Source: Algoriphagus resistens (GTDB lineage: Bacteria > Bacteroidota > Bacteroidia > Cytophagales > Cyclobacteriaceae). From it: a DNA stretch of 64,000 nucleotides. The notes beneath the pieces are model-generated. The model saw only the letters and a program-made list of their open reading frames with translations. It did not search any database and was not told where the DNA came from. The position numbers were made by a program, and so were the translations under genes. The stretch is taken from positions 186,001 to 250,000 of the forward strand of contig NZ_LMXN01000004.1 of NCBI RefSeq assembly GCF_001442615.1. Direction: 5' to 3'. Positions 45,801-54,010 of this stretch are shown here, one piece after another (the first letter of the stretch is position 1; every line of letters starts with the position of its first letter).

Positions 45801-45835
45801 GGACGTCCTGCTCTTTCTCTTAAATATTTAATCAT
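42812..45835 (-). CDS. susC: SusC/RagA TonB-dependent outer-membrane transporter 2
   Basis: 1007 residues with a long signal (a basic start, then LIMTLFFFIVAQSIAYAQ). A CarboxypepD-reg-like domain precedes the TonB-box-like VVVGYGTVKKSDLTGSV, the plug with IRLRGNRSLNAGNNPLVLVDG, and a barrel ending in FGVNIEL. The DNA for the signal peptide holds the operator-like palindrome at 45722. A 124-base gap separates it from the DUF4861 gene, whose promoter may drive it. Confidence 0.96.
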   Translation of the reverse strand: MIKYLRERAGRPLLKLIEGDRFRLIMTLFFFIVAQSIAYAQTRTVSGKVTSIEDTEGLPGVSVILKGTTQGTTTDLNGEYEINLPEGPATLVFSFIGFVSQEIAVENRSQINLELALDMQDLGEVVVVGYGTVKKSDLTGSVVSVRNEDLTAIPVTNALEVMQGKVPGLDLTKSSGQAGAGLNIRLRGNRSLNAGNNPLVLVDGIIYGSTLDVNPNDIASIEVLKDAASTAIYGTLGANGVILITTKRGTQGKPKVSINSYYSTQTLEGYDYIMTGPEWVDFRRESRRTVGEWSSPEDDGNIFVPQQLENFRNGVYSDWANEVIGTGAQQNYQVSVAGADEKVNYYFSMEYFDEQSLFENDELKRYSGRMAVDYKASDKLKLSTNIMYTLRDQDRRRDPLNWANKISPLGPAYDENGEIILLPLGDGTTVNPLNDQIPGNYTDNEINRRFFGNVSLEWTPIKSINFTSRLGLDNSNSRRGVFMGENTIDVGPDGRTVARATNTMASRITWENFATYSKASDDHDFQVLLGQSMWATRNEQYFAEGLDLLSPTMLFYNLGAAQDGIRINSSLVETSLASFFTRVNYKFKNKYIFNGVLRADGSSVLAEDNKWGFFPSAAVSWIAKEEGFLVNNSTVSELKLRLSYGISGNSAVSPYQTLGGLSKSTYAWDEGTSESAAFGYYPSLIAASLGWEETASLNFGIDFGLFNNRLTGSVDIYEQITSDLLIERAVPATSGFTSSWDNIGKTRNRGVEVLLSTVNIDQPNGFQWNTDFTFTHNKEEIVELVEGDRDLANGWFVGYPISSHFDYEKIGIWQLGEEDQALENQQQVGEIKVKDQNGDGIITPDDRTILGSNVPKFNLGVNNRVSYKGFDLSVFVFARQGNMIVSEANGSYKIDARENGPRVDYWTPENPTNAYPRPNAGTSTGNARYFSTLRYADGSFVKVRDITLGYNLPQNLLDNLSISRVRVYATAKNYFVWSDLGGYDPERGGSLSFPMTRQLLFGVNIEL
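45722..45737. promoter_or_regulatory. Operator-like palindrome inside susC2
   Basis: TGCAATCGATTGTGCA has a perfect CAATCGATTG core. It lies about 100 bases into the second susC gene, in the codons for VAQSIAY. It could be a downstream operator or a coincidence of codon choice. Confidence 0.4.
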
Positions 45836-45959
45836 AAATCACTATGGGTTAGTTAATTACAGTAGTTCAATTCATCATAACACCTAGATAATGGTGCTGT
45901 CAATAATTCCCTGTATTAGATTAATCTATACAAGGATGCCTTAGCCGAAGCTTGCTATA

Positions 45960-47246
45960 TCAATTCTTTATATTGATTTTCAATGGATTAGACAATTTTA
46001 TAATTTCCATATCCAGATATTCCTCAAACTCCTTTTTATCCTTAATACCCCCTGGTTCTTGTTCCCAGGCTGCTAAAAAATAATAGCTCAATTTTTTGGT
46101 GCCAGAGTCAAAAACCAAAACATGCGACAGATCGTCTTCAGTCTGCTGAGTCAATAGGGAAGTAGGATAAATAATTGCGATTCCGAGATTGTCACCAGCC
46201 AGACTCTGCGGCCCATACGTGGCCAGATAGCTATAAGCAAGGCTGCTATCGCTTTTCAACACCTCAGCTTTCTCGTCCTTGATTAATCCGGTGGCAAAAT
46301 TTGGTATGTCAGAAGTGGAAATGAGATCCATTCGGGACAGACGGGTGCCGGAATGAATGGAAATCATGGAACGGATGTCGGTTTTGCCAGAGGGCAAATC
46401 CCAACCATAATATTTCGTCAAAACAGAGGAATAGACCGGACCATTGTCCGTTATCTCAGCATACAAGCTATCAGTCACATCAACGCGTCGGGCTTTACCA
46501 TTTTCCCAGGTTGCAATGCTTCCCAGACCTAGTGTTTTTCCTACCTTCAGGATGTCCATTCCCCAATCAGCAGGCTCGTGATAAGAGTCGAAACCATCCT
46601 GGCCTACATCCTGCAACACCGGAGTAGTTACTTTCTTCCCGAACACATCGATGCCATTTCTCCAGTCAAGATAGAAACGATAACCAACCAAATCTGATTC
46701 CCAACCTGGCCCTTCATAGCGGATAAACCATGAATGATCGGTATGCTCGGAAGGAACATGAAGTGAATCTACATTCTCAAAACGTCCACCTAGATATTCT
46801 CCGTCTTTAAATTCTCCGCCAAACCTATGAGAAAGTTCAGCTTGAGTGAGCTTTGTATAAGTGGAAGTTGATAAGTCCGGTACCTTTCGAATTTCTATAT
46901 CCAGTTTCTGTCGGCCTTCGATCTCTGGCAACACAAAAACCAATCCCGCCGCAGGATCAGTCGCATTCCATTGCGAAGGGATCTCATTCCCTGCTACAAA
47001 GACTTTCCATGAATTTTGATCCCCTGCATCTGATTGTAAGTTTTCTGGTTTAATATGGATCAGGGAGTGTTGACGCGAAAAATCAATTGGATTCTCTACT
47101 GTTAGTCCAATGAAAGCAGCAGACTCGTTTTCCTTTGAGTTTACCTCATTTTTACAGGCAACTAATGCAAAAGAGAACAAAACCATTGCGCAACCCGATA
47201 GAATTCGCTTATGAGAACGTACAGATTTTCTTGGGTTTTGGAACAT
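45960..47246 (-). CDS. DUF4861 lipoprotein of the pectin locus
   Basis: 428 residues with a basic start followed by VLFSFALVACKNE, a lipobox after about 30 residues. The body contains YEGPGWESDLVGYRFYLDWRNGIDVFGK and DSYHEPADWGMDILKVG, which match the DUF4861 family common in pectin and alginate utilisation loci. The fold is unknown to me, and a beta-rich surface or periplasmic role is likely. It is the first gene of the second block and lies opposite kduI, sharing a region with two operators. Confidence 0.8.
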   Translation of the reverse strand: MFQNPRKSVRSHKRILSGCAMVLFSFALVACKNEVNSKENESAAFIGLTVENPIDFSRQHSLIHIKPENLQSDAGDQNSWKVFVAGNEIPSQWNATDPAAGLVFVLPEIEGRQKLDIEIRKVPDLSTSTYTKLTQAELSHRFGGEFKDGEYLGGRFENVDSLHVPSEHTDHSWFIRYEGPGWESDLVGYRFYLDWRNGIDVFGKKVTTPVLQDVGQDGFDSYHEPADWGMDILKVGKTLGLGSIATWENGKARRVDVTDSLYAEITDNGPVYSSVLTKYYGWDLPSGKTDIRSMISIHSGTRLSRMDLISTSDIPNFATGLIKDEKAEVLKSDSSLAYSYLATYGPQSLAGDNLGIAIIYPTSLLTQQTEDDLSHVLVFDSGTKKLSYYFLAAWEQEPGGIKDKKEFEEYLDMEIIKLSNPLKINIKN

Positions 47247-47329
47247 TAATCGACTTATTTACAATTAATTAATTTAAAAAGCTCATCTGCTGAAAATAGC
47301 GCCAAATGCTAAATACAGCAATCATTTGA

Positions 47330-47341
47330 GCAATCGATTGC
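47330..47341. promoter_or_regulatory. LacI-type operator near the DUF4861 start
   Basis: GCAATCGATTGC is a perfect 12-bp palindrome, 84 bases before the DUF4861 start in the divergent interval 47247-47527. The rest of the interval is AT-rich with no gene. Confidence 0.65.
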
Positions 47342-47502
47342 ATATTAAAAATAATAATTTGAAAAAAAAATATTACCGCAGCATTCCTACGAAACAAAGC
47401 CAATTTATTCACGGAAATCGCATAACAAAAAAATAATAGGTTGCTTTCTCAGAAAAACCAACCAAAAAATGAATTCAGAATAATTAGATTAAAATACTAT
47501 AT

Positions 47503-47518
47503 TGCGCAAACGATTACA
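47503..47518. promoter_or_regulatory. LacI-like operator in the kduI leader
   Basis: TGCGCAAACGATTACA is an imperfect CG-centred palindrome, close to the reverse complement of the 31698 site. It ends ten bases before the kduI ATG, where a repressor would block transcription. Confidence 0.6.
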
Positions 47519-47527
47519 TAGACCCTT

Positions 47528-48367
47528 ATGAGTATACAAATAGAAACGCGCTATTCATCGCACCCTGAAGACTTCAAAAATTACCCAACTACTGAAATTA
47601 GGGAAAAATTCTTATTGGAGGAAATCTTTGTACCAGATCAGATCACAGGTACTTACACCATGGAAGACAGATTGATCATTGGAGGTATCCATCCAGTGGA
47701 TAAAGTAGTGAAACTGGAAACTATAGATCAATTGAAAGCCGAAAACTTCCTGGACCGCCGGGAAATCGGTATCATCAATGTGGGCGCATCTACCAGAATC
47801 GATGTAGGTGGGGAATCCATCACATTAGGCCACAAAGAAGCTCTTTATATCGGTAAAGGCGTGAAGGAAGTAGTCTTTCATCCGGCCCAAGAAGGTGATA
47901 CTTATCTCTACTTTAATTCAGCACCTGCCCATACAGCTTTCCCTACCCGAAAAATCACACAGGCAGATGCCGAAGTAGTGACTCTCGGTTCACTTGAAAA
48001 CTCAAATCACAGGACTATATATAAGCTCTTGGTCAATTCTGTTGTAGAGACCTGTCAGCTCCAGATGGGAATGACTGAGTTGAAGCAAGGCTCAGTATGG
48101 AATACTATGCCAGCACATACGCACGACCGTAGAATGGAAGCCTATTTCTACTTCAACTTGAAGGAAGGCAATGTAGTGTCGCATTTTATGGGAACTCCAC
48201 AGGAGACCCGGCACATTTGGATGAAAAACCATCAGGCCGTGATCTCTCCAGCTTGGTCTATCCATAGTGGATCAGGTACCAGCAATTACACGTTTATCTG
48301 GGGAATGGCAGGAGAAAACCTGGACTACGGAGATATGGACACCATCAAACTTTCCGATTTAAAATAG
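47528..48367 (+). CDS. kduI: 5-dehydro-4-deoxy-D-glucuronate isomerase
   Basis: 279 residues with a double-cupin fold. Metal ligands lie in PAHTHDRRMEAYF (His197, His199, Glu204) and in SPAWSIHSG (His246), the same spacing as in the E. coli enzyme. It converts 5-keto-4-deoxyuronate, the open product of lyase-derived unsaturated uronate, to 3-deoxy-D-glycero-2,5-hexodiulosonate (cytoplasm). Length and start are as usual. kduD follows 76 bases later. Confidence 0.96.
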   Translation: MSIQIETRYSSHPEDFKNYPTTEIREKFLLEEIFVPDQITGTYTMEDRLIIGGIHPVDKVVKLETIDQLKAENFLDRREIGIINVGASTRIDVGGESITLGHKEALYIGKGVKEVVFHPAQEGDTYLYFNSAPAHTAFPTRKITQADAEVVTLGSLENSNHRTIYKLLVNSVVETCQLQMGMTELKQGSVWNTMPAHTHDRRMEAYFYFNLKEGNVVSHFMGTPQETRHIWMKNHQAVISPAWSIHSGSGTSNYTFIWGMAGENLDYGDMDTIKLSDLK

Positions 48368-48461
48368 CTATGAAATCGAGCATGACGAAAACGCCACATG
48401 GAAGGATAAATATCTACCATGCTAGATTCCATATGACCTTTAAATGACAAATTATAATCAT

Positions 48462-49247
48462 ATGAAACCAAATTTTGAACTAAATGGCAAAATTGCTTTA
48501 GTCACAGGAGCAACTCATGGCCTTGGTATGGCTATGGCAAAAGCTCTGGCTCACCAGGGTGCTACTTTGGTGATCAACGGTCATACTCCTTCAAAAATGG
48601 AATCTGCGATAGCAGCTTATGCTGACGAAGAAATCATCGCTCATCCTTATATATTTGATGTAAGTGATGCAAAGGCTGTAGATGCCGCCATCACGAAAAT
48701 CGAACAGGAAGTAGGTGAAATCGACGTTCTGGTAAATAATGCAGGGATGATACAACGGGTACCTGCATTAGAAATGGATCCCGATGACTTTCGAAAAGTA
48801 GTAGACATAGACCTTATATCTCCTTTCATCGTGTCACAACGAGTAGCCAAAACTATGGTGAAAAACAACCAAGGTAAAATAATCAATATTTGCTCAATGA
48901 TGAGCGAACTCGGGCGTAACACGGTAAGTGCTTATGCTGCCGCTAAGGGGGGATTAAAAATGTTGACTAGGAATCTGGCAACCGAATGGGCAAAATACAA
49001 CATTCAGGTCAATGGTATCGGACCGGGATATTTTGCTACTGAGCAAACTGCTCCGATCCGGGTGGATGGGCATCCGTTCAATGACTTTATCGTCAACAGA
49101 ACACCTGCAGGCAGATGGGGAGATCCTGATGACCTTGGAGGAGCCGTTGTTTTTTTGGCAAGCCCTGCCAGTGATTTCGTCAATGGTCAGATTATCTATG
49201 TGGATGGGGGAATTCTTGCCACAATAGGCAAACCTCAGGGTGAGTAA
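48462..49247 (+). CDS. kduD: 2-deoxy-D-gluconate 3-dehydrogenase / KduD-type SDR
   Basis: 261 residues from ATG 48462 (MKPNFELNGKIALVTG); an ATG six codons upstream is an alternative. SDR marks are TGATHGLGMAMA (cofactor loop), NNAGMI, the catalytic Ser in ICSMMSELG and Tyr-x3-Lys in YAAAK, with the lid GPGYFATEQTAPI. It reduces the KduI product to 2-keto-3-deoxygluconate. Many such proteins are labelled gluconate 5-dehydrogenase, but the neighbouring kduI supports KduD. Confidence 0.9.
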   Translation: MKPNFELNGKIALVTGATHGLGMAMAKALAHQGATLVINGHTPSKMESAIAAYADEEIIAHPYIFDVSDAKAVDAAITKIEQEVGEIDVLVNNAGMIQRVPALEMDPDDFRKVVDIDLISPFIVSQRVAKTMVKNNQGKIINICSMMSELGRNTVSAYAAAKGGLKMLTRNLATEWAKYNIQVNGIGPGYFATEQTAPIRVDGHPFNDFIVNRTPAGRWGDPDDLGGAVVFLASPASDFVNGQIIYVDGGILATIGKPQGE

Positions 49248-49295
49248 TTAGCTAAGACTTTAAATAAACATTCTTCTCCTACACAAAACTAGACA

Positions 49296-50324
49296 ATGAG
49301 AAACGGGAAAGCCACCATTCATGATATAGCAGAAAAACTTCAGGTAACTGCTTCTACAGTGTCTAGGGCATTGAATAATAATCCTAGAATCTCTGAAGCC
49401 ACCAAGAAAAAAGTACTGAAAACCGCCAAGGAACTCAATTATCAACCGAACAACATCGCCTCTGCTCTTCGAAGTGGGAAAAGCAGACTCATCGGGGTGA
49501 TTGTGCCAACTGCCAACAGAAATTTCTTTAGCTCGGTTATCCGGGGTATTGAAGAGATTGCAAACAGCCTGAATTATAAAATCATTATTTCACAATCTTA
49601 TGATGAATTTGAAAAGGAAGTACAGACTGTTGAAACTCTTTTGAACGCAAGGGTAGATGGAATTATAGCTTCCATAGGCAAGAACACTGAAAATGTGGCC
49701 CATTTCCAAAAAGTGCTCAAAAAAGGTATTCCTTTGGTGCTTTTTGACAGAATCAGCAATGAACTGGAAGTAAGTCAAGTAGTTATTGACGATTATTTTG
49801 GGGCGTATCAGACTGTAGAACATCTGATACAAAATGGCTGCAAACGTATAGTGCATTTTACCAGCTCACAACGAATCAATATCTATAAAGAACGGAAAAG
49901 AGGATACGAAGACGCACTTAAAGAGAATGGATTGGAGGTAAATCCCGAGCTAATCCTATTTAGCAATATGCAGCTTGAAGACGGAAGAAGAATCATGCAG
50001 GAGATTATTGATAAAAAAATCCCTTTTGATGGGGTTTTCTCTTCCTCTGATTACTCTATTATGGGCGCCATGCAAGTACTTAAGGAGAACGGGTTCAATA
50101 TCCCTCAAGATGTGAAGCTGGCAGGTTTTGGAAATGAACCATTTACCTCTTTCACTGAACCTGCTATCACCACCGTGGATCAAAAAAGTATTCCCATGGG
50201 TAAAATTACCGCAGAGACTTTTTTTGAATTGCTTAATTCCGAAACTGTCAGCATAGTAGGCAAAAAAACGATCCTCAAACCGGAATTGATCATCCGAAAT
50301 TCTTCGATCAACCAAAAAAAATAA
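49296..50324 (+). CDS. LacI-family transcription regulator of the pectin locus
   Basis: 342 residues. The N-terminal helix-turn-helix ATIHDIAEKLQVTASTVSRALN (about 5-26) is followed by the hinge helix YQPNNIASALRSGKSRLIG (about 49-67). The C-terminal sugar-binding domain of the periplasmic-binding type is complete (LLNARVDGIIASIG, GVFSSSDYSIMGAMQVL). It lies inside the kduI-uxaB run. It is the most likely binder of the CG-centred palindromes in this window. The effector is unknown; 2-keto-3-deoxygluconate or a uronate is a natural guess. Confidence 0.92.
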   Translation: MRNGKATIHDIAEKLQVTASTVSRALNNNPRISEATKKKVLKTAKELNYQPNNIASALRSGKSRLIGVIVPTANRNFFSSVIRGIEEIANSLNYKIIISQSYDEFEKEVQTVETLLNARVDGIIASIGKNTENVAHFQKVLKKGIPLVLFDRISNELEVSQVVIDDYFGAYQTVEHLIQNGCKRIVHFTSSQRINIYKERKRGYEDALKENGLEVNPELILFSNMQLEDGRRIMQEIIDKKIPFDGVFSSSDYSIMGAMQVLKENGFNIPQDVKLAGFGNEPFTSFTEPAITTVDQKSIPMGKITAETFFELLNSETVSIVGKKTILKPELIIRNSSINQKK

Positions 50325-50351
50325 GTACCACTCCCAGCCTTATCACCTTCA

Positions 50352-51755
50352 ATGAAACCTCTTTCAAGATCCAATTTAGCTACTTTAAAACGCCCGGTAA
50401 AAATACTACAGTTTGGAAATGGAAATTTCCTGCGCGGATTTACTGACTGGATGATTCAAAAATCAAATCAAGCGAATGTTTTTGATGGTGATATACATAT
50501 TGTACAAGTCCATAGCAAGTCTGGGAACAATTCCATGAAGGATCAAGATTGCCTTTTTCATGTGATCGAGCAAGGTTTGAAAAAAGGAGAATCGGTTCAG
50601 GAATCCACACTTGTCACCTGCGTAGCAGGAATTACTAATGTTTTTGAAGATTACCAAGAATACCTAAAACTGGGTGAAAATCCGGATTTACGATTTATGG
50701 TTTCCAATACCACGGAAGCTGGAATCATCTTTGATCCTACAGACGCTTCCTCAGACAGCATTTCAAAAACTTTCCCCGGAAAGCTGACCGCCTTGCTTTA
50801 TCACCGATTTAAAACATTCAATGGAGACGCTTCAAAAGGCCTCATTTTTCTTCCTTGTGAATTAATCGAAGGAAATGGGGAGGCGCTAAAAGAATGCATT
50901 CAGAAATACATTTCTTTCTGGAAATTACCGGCAGAATTTTCAGAATGGATTGATTGGAGAAATATTTTCTGCAACACCTTAGTTGATAGAATAGTGCCTG
51001 GATTCCCACAGGGATCCATAGATGAAATTCAGGAGAAACTGGGTTATAAAGATGAGATGGCTGTGATGGTTGAGCCATATCATTTTTGGGCTATCGAAGG
51101 AGTGGACATAGTCAAGGAAGAATTCCCGTTGGATAGAGCTGGACTCAATGTGAAATTTGTGGATAATCTTGCTCCTTTTCGCACACAAAAGGTAAGAATC
51201 CTAAATGGTGGGCATACTTCAATGGTAGCTTTTGCTTATCTCAAGGGATTAAGAACAGTAAGAGAAGCTGTGGAAAACCCTGAAATCGGAGCTTTTCTGA
51301 AAGAGGCAATTTACCGTGAAATAATCCCTACACTGGACATGCCTAAAGAAGAACTAGAGCAGTTTGCCAATGATGTTTTAGAGCGATTTGCCAATCCCTT
51401 TATTGTGCATGAACTCAAATCTATTGCGCTGAACAGTATTTCCAAATTCAAGGTAAGAGTTCTTCCTTCTCTATTAGCTTATTATAAGCTGAAAAAAGAA
51501 TGGCCGGAGAATTTGACGCTATCTCTGGGTGCTCTTTTGGTCTTTTATAAAGGAAATTACAAGGAAATAGGCACTCCGGTAAACGACGATCCTACACTTA
51601 TGGCAGAATTCAAGGCTGCCTGGGACCTTGGGTCCACGAAGGAAACAGTAGAGAAATTATTGGGTGAAAGGACTTATTGGGGAGAAAACTTAACACATTA
51701 CAGAGGATTGTCAGAGGCTGTTACAAAAGCTGCGGAACAGCTTTTAAACACTTAA
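50352..51755 (+). CDS. uxaB: Tagaturonate reductase (altronate oxidoreductase)
   Basis: 467 residues of the mannitol-dehydrogenase superfamily, with a Rossmann start ILQFGNGNFLRGFTDWM (about 18-34) and the catalytic-lysine block FRTQKVRILNGGHTSMVAFAYLKG. The motif FCNTLVDRIVPGFP is usual for UxaB. It reduces D-tagaturonate to D-altronate with NADH, feeding uxaA at 17466. It is 27 bases after the LacI gene. A hairpin lies downstream. Confidence 0.93.
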   Translation: MKPLSRSNLATLKRPVKILQFGNGNFLRGFTDWMIQKSNQANVFDGDIHIVQVHSKSGNNSMKDQDCLFHVIEQGLKKGESVQESTLVTCVAGITNVFEDYQEYLKLGENPDLRFMVSNTTEAGIIFDPTDASSDSISKTFPGKLTALLYHRFKTFNGDASKGLIFLPCELIEGNGEALKECIQKYISFWKLPAEFSEWIDWRNIFCNTLVDRIVPGFPQGSIDEIQEKLGYKDEMAVMVEPYHFWAIEGVDIVKEEFPLDRAGLNVKFVDNLAPFRTQKVRILNGGHTSMVAFAYLKGLRTVREAVENPEIGAFLKEAIYREIIPTLDMPKEELEQFANDVLERFANPFIVHELKSIALNSISKFKVRVLPSLLAYYKLKKEWPENLTLSLGALLVFYKGNYKEIGTPVNDDPTLMAEFKAAWDLGSTKETVEKLLGERTYWGENLTHYRGLSEAVTKAAEQLLNT

Positions 51756-51792
51756 ACTTTTTTGAGACTCTGAAAATTCTTAATTCAAAAAG

Positions 51793-51825
51793 AAAGGGAT
51801 GCACTAGATACTACTGCTTCCCTTT
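51793..51825. terminator. Hairpin between uxaB and GH43 (convergent)
   Basis: AAAGGGATGCA (51793-51803) pairs with TGCTTCCCTTT (51815-51825) with one mismatch and an 11-nt loop. The T-tract is weak. It lies between convergent genes. Confidence 0.5.
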
Positions 51826-51919
51826 ATACATTTAGACCTTTCTCAGCAGTATTTAGGGCTTGCTGAAAAAGTCTAAGGCATGCCTTTAATCTATGCTGAT
51901 GTATTTTAGCAGGCTCTAT

Positions 51920-53059
51920 TTAGAGTGGCATTGCCTGAGGTGTAGTGGTCGGTCCATGAACAACCAAAGTACCATCAGGCTTGATTTCCATTTTATCCAA
52001 AAACACCACCCGCTCTTGACCTGATTCTTTCGTTCGTCCGTGATACACGCAATACATATCCCCATTCTCCATAAATAAGACATTGTTATGCCCCGTACCC
52101 GTCACTTCTCCCCCTTGGTGGGTGTTAAGCTCCAAAACAGGATTATTGGAGGCTTTGGTGAAAGGCCCAAGAGGACTTTTGGAAGTTGCGTAACCTACAG
52201 CATAATTTTCACCGGCGTAGTAGTTGCTTGAATACATCATATAGTAAATGTCTTCATGCTTAAAAATTACAGAACCCTCTGTCCATCTTCTATTGATTTC
52301 TTTCTTGGTCACTGATCTGCTTTCCCATTCAGCCTGGGCATCGTCCATTTTGACAGGCGGACGAAGGCATAATACAGGTTCTCCAATTACTCCTGAGAAA
52401 TCACGTTTTAGCTCAACTCCATAAACCCAGCTTTCCTCTATCTCATCATACCAGTCTTTCTCTTTTGCCCAATCCGCCACTTCACTTTCCACGGGGTGCT
52501 TATAGCAGGCCCGGGAATAATAGAGGTAATATTTCCCGTCTTCCTGATACACATTTGCATCGATAATTGGATATCCAGGATCAAAAACCGGTTTGTCATA
52601 CATCTCAATAAAAGGGCCGGTAGGGCTATCGGATTTCGCCACACCAATCATGAAATTCTCCTCTTCGTTAGTTGGATTGACTTTCCATTGAGCACTGAAG
52701 AACATGTAATAGTTGTCCTCGATTTTATATACTTCCGGTGCCCAAAAGAACTTGCTGGCCCAGCTTTCTTCTGTGTTTCCCTGATATACTTGCCCCTCAA
52801 ATTCCCAATCTACCAGGTTGTTTGAAGAATATGCAGCAAAGCCGTCTTTAGCCCCCCCGCCTGTTCCGTACATAAAGTATTTCCCACCCCCATCAGTTAA
52901 AATAAACGGATCTCCAAACTCCACATCCAAAGGATTGGTGTATGTTTCCCGGTCTGGACTGGCGGATAAATCTCCTTGCTTCTTGTTCTTCATTCCACAG
53001 GATTCCAATCCAATCAAAAAAGCCAAAATAATCCACAGGTTGTTAAGCAGAGTTCTCAT
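51920..53059 (-). CDS. GH43 family lipoprotein glycosidase
   Basis: 379 residues with a lipobox at Cys21 (GLESC). Five-bladed propeller with Asp50 (FGDPFIL), Asp167 (IIDANVY) and Glu261 (WTEGSVIF) as the catalytic set, and GTGHNN near residue 325. There is no C-terminal sandwich, unlike the 37181-38806 enzyme. It is probably an arabinosidase or similar, on pectin side chains, anchored in the envelope. It is the last gene of the pectin island on this side. Confidence 0.9.
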   Translation of the reverse strand: MRTLLNNLWIILAFLIGLESCGMKNKKQGDLSASPDRETYTNPLDVEFGDPFILTDGGGKYFMYGTGGGAKDGFAAYSSNNLVDWEFEGQVYQGNTEESWASKFFWAPEVYKIEDNYYMFFSAQWKVNPTNEEENFMIGVAKSDSPTGPFIEMYDKPVFDPGYPIIDANVYQEDGKYYLYYSRACYKHPVESEVADWAKEKDWYDEIEESWVYGVELKRDFSGVIGEPVLCLRPPVKMDDAQAEWESRSVTKKEINRRWTEGSVIFKHEDIYYMMYSSNYYAGENYAVGYATSKSPLGPFTKASNNPVLELNTHQGGEVTGTGHNNVLFMENGDMYCVYHGRTKESGQERVVFLDKMEIKPDGTLVVHGPTTTPQAMPL

Positions 53060-53185
53060 ATACGAATTACATTATATAACTTTCAAGCTGGCAAAATACA
53101 TTCTTTTGATATAATCCCTGGACTTTGCGTATTAGAATGTTTCTAAAAACTAATCATTCGGCTACAGCGCCTAATAGTCCACAGT

Positions 53186-53950
53186 TCACCTTATCCAGAC
53201 TCGTGGATCCTGACGCATAAGCCGCACCAGCGTACCATATAGCTCGGAATTATAATCAAAAAATTCATGGGGCTTTTCAAAGAAAGTTTCCAAAGCTATT
53301 GCAAAAAACTCATCACCGTTTAAACCGGCATTTGCTCTAAAAACAGTCAAGCTTCCTGCATTAATCTTTTCTATTTCCTCAAATGACAACCGCTGAAAGG
53401 ATCTATAGACATCCGGCGTGAAAAACTCGCTTTCTCCGTTGTAGTGAATATGGTTTTCGAGTTTCAACGCGTGCGCGACTTCATGAATACCGAGATTTAT
53501 TCCGTCATTTTCACTTTCGAACCCTTGTAAAAAACAACTCCAGGACATCACAATGATCCCATGCAAGGGGTTGACCTCTCCCCGATGATATTGCTTGGAA
53601 ATAGTACTATAATAGGTGTCCGGGTAAATCAATATTTTATTGAAGTGGGGCAACCGTAAATCTTTCCAACCAAAAGTCACCATGACAATGGTCGCTCCAA
53701 TGAGCAATTTCATCTCAGGCGTAACAACTCTCATGCCGGCCCTGCCTATGAACGATTTGGTAGTGAGAATAATCCGGAGCTTTTCTCTGAATTCACTTTT
53801 GTGCTTATCCGAAAGCCGTGCATAGTATTTAAACTTAAGTTCAAGGATTTGTATTTCCTGTTCGGTCAGTCGAATCTTTCCAAACATTATTTTAAGCTCT
53901 TCGATCAAGCCCGAAAAACTATTCATCCTATAAACCGATAACATAGACAT
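53186..53950 (-). CDS. MtfA-like zinc metallopeptidase (M90)
   Basis: 254 residues. The zinc site HEVAH at 156-160 is within LGIHEVAHALKLEN, with a probable third ligand Glu in FFAIALETFFEKP near 221, as in the M90/MtfA family. An internal hydrophobic stretch, LLIGATIVMVTFGW (82-95), is usual in this family. E. coli MtfA (YeeI) regulates glucose transport by binding Mlc. The Bacteroidota role is unknown. It follows rny after a terminator. Confidence 0.88.
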   Translation of the reverse strand: MSMLSVYRMNSFSGLIEELKIMFGKIRLTEQEIQILELKFKYYARLSDKHKSEFREKLRIILTTKSFIGRAGMRVVTPEMKLLIGATIVMVTFGWKDLRLPHFNKILIYPDTYYSTISKQYHRGEVNPLHGIIVMSWSCFLQGFESENDGINLGIHEVAHALKLENHIHYNGESEFFTPDVYRSFQRLSFEEIEKINAGSLTVFRANAGLNGDEFFAIALETFFEKPHEFFDYNSELYGTLVRLMRQDPRVWIR

Positions 53951-53956
53951 CTAAAT

Positions 53957-53990
53957 AAAAAGGCAGAAACCCGAAGATATCTGCCTTTTT
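53957..53990. terminator. Terminator after rny
   Basis: AAAAAGGCAGA (53957-53967) pairs exactly with TCTGCCTTTTT (53980-53990). It carries T-runs on both strands and marks the end of the pheT-zapA-rny set. Confidence 0.85.
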
Positions 53991-54010
53991 ACTATCGAAC
54001 AAACTAAAAA

